Shown: positions 53,901 through 64,000 of the stretch, in pieces | How the letters are laid out: every line of letters starts with the position of its first letter | Position numbering within the stretch: the first letter of the stretch is position 1 | From: Epithemia pelagica | Taxonomy: Eukaryota; Bacillariophyta; Bacillariophyceae; Surirellales; Surirellaceae | Assembly: GCA_946965045.2 (NCBI GenBank) | Contig: OX337234.1 | Span: forward strand, 3,348,001-3,412,000 | DNA length: 64,000 bases | Direction: 5' to 3' | The notes under the pieces: model-generated | What the model was told of the DNA's origin: nothing | Databases searched by the model: none | Seen by the model: only the letters and a program-made list of their open reading frames with translations | Position numbers and translations under genes: made by a program

Positions 53901-56900
53901 ATTCAAGATCAATTCCTGATGGCGAACAGGACTATTGAATTTATTCCGCAACAACCTGTTGTCACCACTACCTCGACGAAACGTTTGGCAAACAGAAGAA
54001 CCAGTGATGATGCGAATAACGTTCACCCTGTGCCACTCGGGACAACAAGCGAAAGGAATTCCCGACCCAGTGCTTTACCCACACACATTCATACGATAGC
54101 GCACAGAGACGACCATTCATCCTTTACGAGTGAACTGCCTCCGCCACCTCCACCCTCGGACGACCTGGAAAATAGTTTACGGAGTGGCAGTCTTCCGCCA
54201 CCCCCTCCACCTTCGGACGATCTGGAAAGTAGCATTCGAAGTGGCAGTCTTACGAACAGCCTACGAAGTGGTAGTCTTGCTCCACCACCGCCGCCGCCCT
54301 CGGACGACCTGGAAAATAGCATTCGAAGTGGCAGTCTTACGAATAGTATACGAAGTGGAAGTCTTGCTCCACCACCTCCGCCACCTTCGGATGATCTGGA
54401 AAATAGTATGCGGAGTGGCAGTCTTGCTCCTCCACCACCGCCCTCGGAAGACCTTGAAAGCAGCATAAGGAGCGGCAGTGTTGCTCCGCCACCTCCTCCG
54501 TCAGACGATATGGAAAACAGCGTAGGGAGTGGAAATGTTGCTCCTCGCCCTCCACCCGCGCATGAAATGGGAACTAGCCTACACGTAAACATTCTTCCTG
54601 CACCCACACGATCCTCGGGTGCTCTGAATACTGGGAGAGCTTACAAGCAACAACCAATGTCTTTTACCTCAGCATCAGTGAACCCGGCACGAGAACCAGC
54701 AGAACAGCCTATGCAGGTTAACACTTCAACGTCAAAGCCGCCCACCTCCTCCGAACAACCGCCATCCATTGCAGCATCGTTTTCTCCAACGGAGGTTGAC
54801 CACAAATCTGTGCCAACAGAGGATCCGCCACTTCCAAAAGTTCGTCCAGTGTCAGTTTCCGCTCCGTCTCTCGGTTCGCCGCCGCCACAATGGAACACAA
54901 CAGGCAACATGGGCAAGGACGAAGCCGTCAGAGCAAAACTGGTAAACGAGCCAGAAACTAAGAATCCCTTAGATGCCTTGTCAATGCAACCATCAGTGGA
55001 CAAAGCCCACAAGGTGCATGTGAAACATGCCACTGTTGCGGGTGAACCATGCATTGAATCTGTTCAGGACAATGAGGTCAATCTGATGGAGATGGATGAT
55101 GAGGCGGACATACAGGTCGTAGCATCCCATTTGGATGCTACTGCAAACCGTCTTGATTCAATGGACAAAGATGGTGAGGATGATGGTTATGAACCTTTAT
55201 CTGCTGCAGACGTTCTAGGGAAACGACGAAGAATACGAGCAGTCGCTACGTCCACAACGGACGACTTTGTGCACCAGGAATCCATCCCGGGTGACCCCCA
55301 ACTTACGTTACCCTCCTCGACACGAAAACAACAGCAAGACGATCTTCATCTTCAGCAGGAAATATCGCTCAATGATACGCGAGTGCTAGAATCGGAAGCA
55401 ACCGTCTCCGATTCCCCGGCACTCGTTGTAGAGGAAGAGGAACACAAACAGTCCTCAGCAACAATGGAAACACTCAATAGCGGATCCTCGGCAGAACCAT
55501 ACAATCAGACAGGTCATGAGGATACGGGCGGAACAAAATTTTCAGCTGACAGCGCGGGCACGAACGAGATGAGGGAAAGACAACGTGTTTGGGGAAAGGT
55601 CGACTCAGAGAAACCCGAGCGTGGTGACAATTCGCAACCAATGGTGGTAAGGATTGCACATGGTCTTGTTAAGGACGATGACCAGACAAGACAAATCGCC
55701 GCTTCGCCTTTCGAAAAGGAGCTCCAAGCGGAAACTTCCTCTTCTCCGTCAGCGACAGATGTGTTTCAGCCAAGAATGGCTTTTGGACAATCTACGTTGT
55801 CACAACTGTCAAAGGCACAAACCAACGATGACGAGATGGTACATATGCATACTGCAGCATCAACTCTCATGACAGCTCAAGCAATACAAGCACCCAGTTC
55901 CCACACTGTTGTTTCTCAGAAGGATATTTTGCAAGGGCATCATGGGAAATCCTCATCTCAAGTACAGCGGTCGGATAACCTTTTATCAGCGCCAAAAGTA
56001 GCCATGGCACGCACTCAACAAGACGAGAATACAAATAACAAGGGCCGAGCGGAACACCTTCAGAAAGCAGCAGTAAATGATCAACCTAGAATACCTTCAA
56101 CGAAGACAAACAGCGCGCAAACAGTGAGACTGGTTGACTCAGAATCACGTCAGGAGTTTTTCGATGCCATGCCGCTACCCGAAACCTTCGACCAGGTCCA
56201 AAACACACAAACTATCTCTCAACGTTCGTCCTCGCAAGAACGTCTGGAAAATACACGGCGAGCACTTGAGGCAAAGAAGTATGGAAGCCATACTGATGAT
56301 ACCATAAATGGTGGTGGTAGTGGCGGCGGCGATGACGTTGTGTGGTGGGATCCAATGGAGGACAGTTTCAAAGATACACGCGGATACCAGTCAGATACAA
56401 GTTCGTACTATAGTGTCGAAAACAATGACGTTGACCAGGGTCAAGACAAGCCCGAAAGCACGGAACCTTGGGTACCTCCTCCACCGCCTCCACCGCCACC
56501 ACCGCCTCCTCCTCTGGACTCAAAGTTTGAATCAATGGTACCTCCACCTCCCCCGTCACCACCACCTCCTCCCCCTCCACTATTAGAGGATCCACCATTA
56601 GAGGATGTAGCAGATGATATTTTCGCGCCGCTGAATTATGCAGAAATTGAATCGAGGTTTTATTCCAGTCATGTGAGTGGACAGACCAATACGCAACAAG
56701 AGAGTTCAACTGAATTCCACGTCCCTCTGACTCCAGACACTGACCAAAGGAACATGTCGAACGCTCCTGATCATCAGCAAGCGACTGCAAATGCAGGAGA
56801 TGGTGGTTTGGGACTATTCGTCGGAGCTTTCTTGCGGGGAGTTGAATTCATGCTGGGTGGAGGTACAACTTCGTCTCCCAGACGAACCTCCGCGACAGGA

Positions 56901-59900
56901 ACTGCGGGGGGAGATTCTAATCATGAAACAAACCCTCGGAGAGCTGAGACGAAAGAGGCAGAGGAAGTAGATTCTGATGATCTACTCGATCGTAGTCGCA
57001 TTGTTCATACTTCCGAAACAAATACTATCGAGAAACTTTACTCAGATGACGAGGATGAAGATGACGCAAACAGCTTACTAATGGGTTTGAATCCTCTTGG
57101 ACTCGGAAACGATGCTGACGAAAACCTCCAATCTGGTAACAGACATGGAGACCGCTATTCGGAATCAGCATCCTATCACCTCTCGTTCGGTGATTCAAAA
57201 CACCGGAAAAGCCCCCAGAAAGACGATGATTCCTCTGAAGACATCTACTTCGATGACAGCGACGATGAAACCAACAAAGAAGACGAGGCAGAGCAAAGCC
57301 AGACCACGGAGAATGGGGACCAGCAATCAACGTCAAATGACTCACAGATCGCATCGATTGTAGATAGTCCAGTAGCAAATCAAGAGCGACAAAAGGCACA
57401 AAATCATCACCACCTGCAACCTTCAACAGACTTCGTTGATATAAGCATAGATGATGACATAGAAAAGGAAGCACAACAAGATAATGCGATCGGAGGAGAT
57501 AAAAGGAAGATCGAGAGGTCCAATCCACTGACATCACCCCAAGCTGGAGAAACTCGCATTTCTGAACAAGGTAATGTTCAACATTCGTTGGTTCCAGACC
57601 CTCTTCTTTTGGAAAAAGAGATTGATCACGGCACGTCTGGGATGCAACCATGGGAAATCGAGTCATCCAGCGTCAGTGACCATCCGCTTGAAACACATGA
57701 ATTACTGTCGAAGACTCAAGGGGGACATGACGTTATCGTCGATAAACCGTACATGATGATGCGGCACCGACGACGAAGAATCTGGCGAAACCGAGCGTGT
57801 GGCCTTCTTTTTGTAGTTTCCTGTGTTCTCTTGGTTGCTCTGATTCAACGCTTCAGTGACCGCTGGGATGGTTTTCCGAGAATTGGACCACTGCGCTCGT
57901 TTTCGAATAGCAAAAATGAAGCCAGTGACGTCCACTCAAGCTCTGGGATATCATCACTTCGAGCACAGGGAAACTCATTCTCAAAAGTCATGGACAATCA
58001 ACCTGACTTCTCAGGAAAACCTACTGCAACCTCGGACGGTACTAATGCTTTGTGTTCTCAAACGTACCTGAGAGGAAACTGTCGTGGGTCACGCTTTCCC
58101 TCTCCATCCATGGATGCTATTAACAGTGGTGTTCCACTTCTGAACTGTGCAGAAATCATTTTGGATTCTACAGTACGAACACCTTCTCCAGATTCCAGTG
58201 CGAAAAGTCAACATATTCGGTTGTCTTACAGTTCATCCAGTCGCCTGTGCATGTTGGTACGAACGGAAGGTCAAAACCAGTGGATTCCAATTGCGCGGTC
58301 TTACGAAGGAAATGCATGGGAGCCTTATTCATCGAAACGAACAAATAAATCTACCAGCATAAAGTGTGATGACCTTCAGGCTGAATGTACGGTCAGCTTA
58401 CCTTCGCAGAACCACTCAACCTTTTTCATTGCACTGGTTGCTCGATCGGTGGAGTCTTCGTCACGTAACCGATATGCACGGTTTCTTGAACAAACTACGT
58501 TTGGAACAAGAAGGAGTGACATCGATTCAATCTTGTCCTCTGAATCCAATACTCCTTCAACGGAGATATCGTCCATGGCAAGATGGGTGGAACACCAGAT
58601 GTCCCCATCTATCGTACCTCCATCGTTGCATCGAGTCTTCTGGCGTCGGCACGCAGTGACGCGATATGAACGTTCGTCACCCATAGGTCTAGTGACGCAT
58701 CCATGCCAGAAATATGCTGCTTATCGGAGATTCGCTTTCACTGAGGAACACCGCGGAAGTATGCTGGATATTTCCACGATTGCCGTTGGAGGGCAAACGA
58801 AAAAGGTGCTTTCTATTAATGATGCCGTCTTGTCTGTCGTTGACGGTCCAATCAAACTGATCGACGAATATGGAACGGGCACCGTGGTATTTCACGATGG
58901 GAGGTGAGTCACGGAAGCAAATCATATCAGAGAAAGATCGATATTCCTAATTGCTTCTTTCAACACCTGAATTAATGCTTTCTGCTTGCAGATACGAGTT
59001 CTGTCAAAGTCCAAAAGCTTTCGTCGGTGGTGACATTTTCTTGAAACACCCCAAAGACAGCTCATGTTCACATCTTGTCCAGTTCGGCTCTTTCCCCGGC
59101 AATCCACCAGTTATGTTTACTGAGGATCTCATTGTTTCACCAGCATCAAAGGTTAACCTACCAGAAACATCTGTTCAGGACATTGATGTAGATTATTTCG
59201 CTTCTCGAGATCCGCCTTCTCAACGTCTTTTGCTCGTTGAGTCACTAAACGATGATGTTTGCGAGGAATATGCATTTGGAGGACGTGTGGATCTTGTCGT
59301 TGGTTTCTACAAATCGGAATATTGGATACATGATTCACGAGTTGTTTTACAGGACAATACGCTTGGGAATCCTTTGCCTGACGGAGGACGAGATATTGTA
59401 GAATCCACCGCCGCCGTCGACCCGAAGTATGGGGCACGCTGTTCCAATGTTCGGAGATCATGGCAAAACGAGCATACTTGCTTTCTCAGTTCAAAAGCAT
59501 GCGTGCAAAATTCTGAGTCAGGTTCAGGAGGATCAGTAGTCTGTGGTAGCCATGGGGAAGTGGCCAATGATCTAAGCCTTGGTGGCGAAGCCCTCCGAGG
59601 TGCATTTGATATCCATCAGAGCTCTTCTGTTGGTGATGCTCAAACGGTTTGGACGGTTCTCGCATTGAATTCAGCAGATCAATTGCGCCAACGCATGGCA
59701 TGGGCATTGAGCCAAATATTTGTCAGTACCAATCTCATAAATGTTTTGTGATGTTCCATTCCAACTTTGCTAATATTCTTTCCATTTCCCAAACCACAGA
59801 TTGTTAATGATGGCTCCAACAAAGACGCTGAAGCGGAATCTTTTGTTGCATTTTATGATATCTTCGTTCGCAACGCCTTTGGAAACTACCGCACCGTGAT

Positions 59901-62900
59901 CAAGGAGTCTATCTATAGCCCATTGATGGGAAGCATGTTGGCGTTTTTAAATTCCCCGTCGTTGGAGTTCAGAAGGCGTGAAACGTACGAAGTGCTAGGT
60001 TATCCTGATGAGGTTCGTGTTTGTTATTACTATGACTTGCATGACTGTCTCGTCTGACAGCAATCTCTCACACCCGAATATTTTTGTAACGTTTTCGGCA
60101 GTCACTTGCCAACGCAATGGTAAAGTTGTTCACAATAGGGAAGTATCAACTAGGTCATGACGGTGAACATATTCCGGACGAAAATGGACTTCCAATTCAG
60201 GCGTATTCCATTGATGACATCAAAGAGTATGCGCGCGTTTGGACAGGCTTCAGAACAAGTAAGATTCGCGGAAATATTGGAAATGCTGTAGAAAACACAA
60301 TTGACCCCATGTATATTGACGCGACAGAAAGAGACGTCTTTCCCAAATTGGGGTTGGACCAATCGTATGTTGGCGATGGCTACCCACTTTGTGCAGATCA
60401 ACCACAACACCAGTTTTTGAAACGCGGAGCAAAGTATATTTTATTGGGCTCGAGCCCATCGCCGGAAATGCAAAGTGATCCTTCCTCTTGGGAAAACAGT
60501 ACTGAAGCCGTCCGTTTTGTCGCAGATCCAGAAGGGGAGTTGAATTCTGTTCTTTGTGGTCGGGAGAGAACCTCTAATTTATGCTGGTATCCGCCAGTGG
60601 TAACTCTGCAGGACAATTTAAGATGCTTTGGGCTTGAATGTGATGTTGATACTGTCAGAGTCGTCCAAGTTGAAGGCGGAATTTTTTACGAGTATGTTCC
60701 CGTTCCGTGCGTGTACCACACGTTTTTTAAGGACGCTCAAATAATTGGTAAGAAATCGATGTCGGCTGAGCACAAGGGTTCACAAATGTGCGGCAATCCG
60801 AAAACAGCGACTGCCGCAGCCGCTTGCTGTTATGACGGAGAGAATGCATATGCATATGACACGTTCTGGGGCGAGCGAGTGAGAGGTGCTGAAGCTGCTC
60901 GCCGTTGTTCCTTGAAAAAAGAGAGATTATGTAATAGTAGACTACGAATTCAGAACTGTCAGGGGACCTCATGTGACGGACATCAGTACTACTGGATGTC
61001 ACCAGACTCGGTGTGTACACTCAAGGCCAAATTCAACAGAAATGAGATGGTTGCCGTTGTGCACGAGCTCGGTCCTGAAGAAGTGCAGCGAGAAATGGAG
61101 TTTGCTGAGCAGGATAGCAAGACCTTTTTCCGTGTACAATACTTAAGCGGTGGCAACAAAGTTAAGGATCTAATAAGAGACTGTGATGCAAACGCTGGGT
61201 GCTCACGATCGACCGATGGATATTGTATGTGCGAGGTTGCAGTCTCTACTCAACTCGTTTTTGGTTCAATTCCAACGAGAGAAGAAGTTCTTTCTATCCT
61301 CACTGTTGGTTCGCACTACCCAGACACGCTTGATGATCTGTATACGAGAACTACAGTTGGTTCCGTCACTGTGTACACGAAAAACGGGATTGTGACAGAT
61401 GAAACTATATTCGAAGTCTTGGACGACTATGGCGTTGTTCACTTGAGAAAGAATGTGCTTTCGGTTGTAAGCGTTGGTACTACGGGCATTTCCTTCCGCA
61501 ATCCTGTGCAGTTTATGTCCTTTTCTGAACCAACTCGCCGTGACGCAGAAAACGAGGTTGATGCTGCAATTGATCATCTTTTCTACCATCCCAATACAGC
61601 TGTCTTCCTTGCAATCCGCCTGGCTCAAAGGTTCGGTATCAGTAATCCATCCCCGCGATACACCAAGGCGATAGCCGATGCATTTCGAGAAGGTACCTAT
61701 GTGCACACGAGTGGAAACGACAGAGTTGTCTTTGGAAATGCATCTTACGGCGACCTTGCAGCTTCAGTTGCCGCTACTGTTCTGGATCGGGAAGCTCGAA
61801 GTGTGTTGCTGGATATGGATCCGTTTCATGGAAGTCTGAAAGAGCCTTTGTTGAAACTTATTGGACTGATGCGCAACCTTGAATTTAAACCCACTCCTGA
61901 ATTTCCGTTCGTTCGCTTTTTGAAAGATATGCAAGATTCCATTGGTCAGATGGTGTACCAAGCACCTGACGTTTATTCCTATTTTGACCCAGAATTTCGT
62001 CCTAATGGTGACATAGCCAATGCTGGTTTGGTTTCACCAGAAGCACAAGTTCTTTCAAACTTCAACATCGTTGGGTTGATGGATGGTTTCTTAGCAATGG
62101 TCAAATATGGTCTTGACCGTTGCTTTGATGGTTTTGGTGAATCGTCAATCTGGAAGGGAAAGAACCGATGCCAATCCAGGCTGCCGGGCGAATATTCAGA
62201 AGCTTCGAGTTATCCTCACTTTGTCCCCTCTGATGCAAGTTCGCCATCAAGTGTTGTCGATGAGCTGTCAACACTCATGACAAGCGGTCGACTTAATCAA
62301 CATCACCGAAGCTTAATTGAACAGGCCGTAGCTCAGGAACCAGATCGAATGATTGGAATCATCAAGGCGGAGCAACTTATGGCATCAATCCCTGAATTTC
62401 ATAGCACAGGGACTGTCACAACTAGTTCCGAAAGGACCCAGGACGCGCCAGAAAGTGTGTCGAAGTCCAGCAAACCCTACAAAGCATTGGTAGTTTTGAT
62501 GCTGGCAGGGGGTTGTGACTCCTTTAACCTTCTTGTTCCGAAGAGGTGTCCTGGGACAAATGACGGAGGTGTCTCTGTCCTGGACCAGTACGTTTCGGAA
62601 CGGGGTGTAATTGGACTCGATGACATTGAACGTAAACTTGAAATCGAGGCCAAAAACCAGAACCAGCCTTGCGACACCTTTGCTGTTCATCCACAGTTGC
62701 CTGTCGTCCAAGAACTCTACAAGTCCGGAGATTTGAGCTTCTTTGTCAACGCCGGAATGATCGACCGGCCGTCCAATAGTGACACTTGGAGGGTGGCAAC
62801 GTCTACAAAGCTGTTTGACAACCACGCGATGCAAAGAGCAGCTCAACTCCTGGACCCCTATAGCCTCGAAACGCCAAGTGGGGTCCTGACCCGGATTGCG

Positions 62901-63767
62901 AATGCGTTGAAAAACACACGCTACGGACTGAATCCCCAAACCTTTTCCCTGAACAAACCTTTTCTTGCAGTCAAAACAAACAGCAGCACGCATGAACTGA
63001 ACCCAATTATAATCCATGAAGATGGTCCGCAAGCTTTTAACAACAAGCCAAAAGGGGAACAATTTGATCCCCTTGACAACATCAAGAAGCTCAATGAATT
63101 GAGCTTTGGACAAAGCAACTTGTTCGGTAATTTGTGGTCCCGGGCCCTTTTGCGCGCACTGTCAGACAACGACTTTTGGAGTAGAGCACTGGATGGCGTT
63201 GAATTGGAAGTTTCTTGTGGATCAAAAGCGCTAAACATGGCTGTGAAATTGATGGAAACCCGACAGGATCGTGGAAAGGACCGCGACATGTTTTTTGTTG
63301 AAATGGGTGGTTGGGACAATGAATTCGGCACAAAGGCTGGTCTGGATGAGGGTTTTGAACAGTTGAATGATGACATCACCTGTTTCGTGGAAAACGTGAA
63401 GCAAAAAGGTCTCTGGAAAAATGTAACCTTATTGGTGGTTTCGGAATTTGGACGAACGCTTGTACCGACTAGTAATACTTCGTTGAAAACCGGGAATGGT
63501 TGGGCTGGCCACTACTTTGCCATTGGTGGAGGGGTGCAAGGTGGTGTTCTCCATGGACAATATCCCTCCGATTTGACGAAGTCCAGTATGTTGCAGGCGG
63601 GAGATGGACGTATCATACCTACGCTTTCGTGGGAGTCCATTTGGTTCGCCATGATGGAATGGATGGGTGTGAGCATACAAGAAGACTTACATGCCCTGCT
63701 ACCAAATGCTCGTGGAACTGAAACGAAACTGCTTCGCAAAGACGAAGTTTTTGAACAAAATCTGTAA
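50967..63767 (+). CDS. Giant membrane protein fusing DUF1800 and DUF1501 domains
   Basis: Four exons: 50967-58903, 58992-59721, 59800-60012 and 60102-63767, together 12546 nt (4181 codons plus stop). Donors are GTGAGT, GTCAGT and GTTCGT; acceptors TTGCAG, CCACAG and CGGCAG; phases 2, 0 and 0 fit. Residues 1-2270 are disordered: acidic, Gln/Pro-rich, with a ~20-residue repeat (PPPPPPSDDLENS.RSGS) at ~1055-1190 and polyproline near 1830-1870. One membrane helix lies at ~2277-2297 (ACGLLFVVSCVLLVALI). Beyond it, DUF1800 starts at RYARFLEQTTFG (~2500), with MAWALSQIF, a block across exons 3-4 ending KLFTIGKYQL, and HLFYHPNTAVFLAIRLAQRF (~3450), interrupted by a Cys-rich insert. DUF1501 follows (~3750-4160): VVLMLAGGCDSFNLLVP, MGGWDNEFG, SEFGRT and GWAGHYFAIGGGVQGG. 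The biochemical role of both domains is unknown. Confidence 0.85.
54136..54540 (+). repeat. Polyproline/SDDLENS tandem repeat within the giant gene
   Basis: About six to seven units of a ~20-residue motif (PPPPPPSDDLENSIRSGSL), some with an inserted TNS.RSGSL half-unit. The protein repeat is well kept while the DNA varies at third positions, so the repeat looks selected at protein level. Confidence 0.85.
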
Positions 63768-64000
63768 ATGCAGAAGCGCTACATACACGCCGTACAATAA
63801 ATAATGTATAGTACACGACATTTGTTTCCTCTTGTGGTATCGTGCCCTTGACGCAGCACCTAGAAAGATGCGATGATGTGGCTTCATTGGCTGCAGATCC
63901 CATTGCGTTGAATCAAGTTCGAGGGAGGAGCTAATCGGAGTAATTTTCCACATCTGGGTAGTATTGGTTGAACCCCCGGACCCGGGCCGGAACAAGACCA
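63768..64000. other. 3' flank of the DUF1800-DUF1501 gene
   Basis: 233 bp to the window end. It has AATAAATAATG about 30 bp after the stop, a possible polyadenylation signal. No gene seen. Confidence 0.5.

Overview
The window looks like nuclear DNA of a diatom. The reasons are: genes with short GT-AG introns (73-272 nt) that restore frame exactly, very long secreted or membrane proteins made of Pro-Ser-x-x repeats, a copia-type LTR retrotransposon of the kind common in diatoms, a DIRS-like tyrosine-recombinase retroelement, and type II (Golgi-style) glycan enzymes. The species cannot be fixed from sequence alone.

Layout. 1-3306 is the 3' part of a DIRS-like retroelement (reverse transcriptase, RNase H, tyrosine recombinase), with one in-frame stop between the RT and RNase H parts. 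4036-6321 is a membrane-anchored SGNH/GDSL-type hydrolase. 7002-7926 and 8978-19749 are tandem copies of a small secreted protein gene with a weakly C-type-lectin-like domain. The second copy is broken in exon 2 by a young 9.8-kb copia element (9539-19317, minus strand) with 732-bp LTRs differing at 4 positions, a GCGAC target duplication, a half-tRNA-iMet type primer site, a 1296-aa Gag with hydrophobic segments, and a Pol in the same frame after a single TAA. 19750-23399 has no confident gene.

23400-28910 (plus) and 29782-35872 (minus) are tail-to-tail paralogs coding for about 1764 and 1861 residues. Each has an acidic N-terminus, a conserved 68-nt exon 2, a shared Cys domain and roughly 760-840 residues of PSxx repeats. 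Their C-termini differ: unknown in the first, L-type lectin in the second. 36552-38661 is a type II sulfotransferase. 39669-41117 is a protein with a cytosolic 'SHRW...WC.FE' domain, preceded by four 62-bp repeats that carry its possible start codon and an apparent +1 frameshift. A piece of its 3' end plus flank (about 0.95 kb) is directly duplicated at 44198-45137, on either side of a PD-(D/E)XK-nuclease-like gene (42543-43577, minus). 45475-47754 is a GT92-type glycosyltransferase. 48334-49158 and 49465-50316 form an inverted pair of paralogs of unknown function. 50967-63767 is a four-exon giant gene (about 4181 aa): a disordered acidic and polyproline half, one membrane segment, then DUF1800 fused to DUF1501.

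Functionally, the SGNH hydrolase, sulfotransferase, GT92 enzyme, lectin-bearing PSxx protein and C-type-lectin-like proteins would all act on or bind glycans in the secretory pathway or at the cell surface. That is a shared theme inferred from domains, not evidence of a coordinated cluster. Exon borders were placed by eye from splice consensus and frame. No homology search was run.
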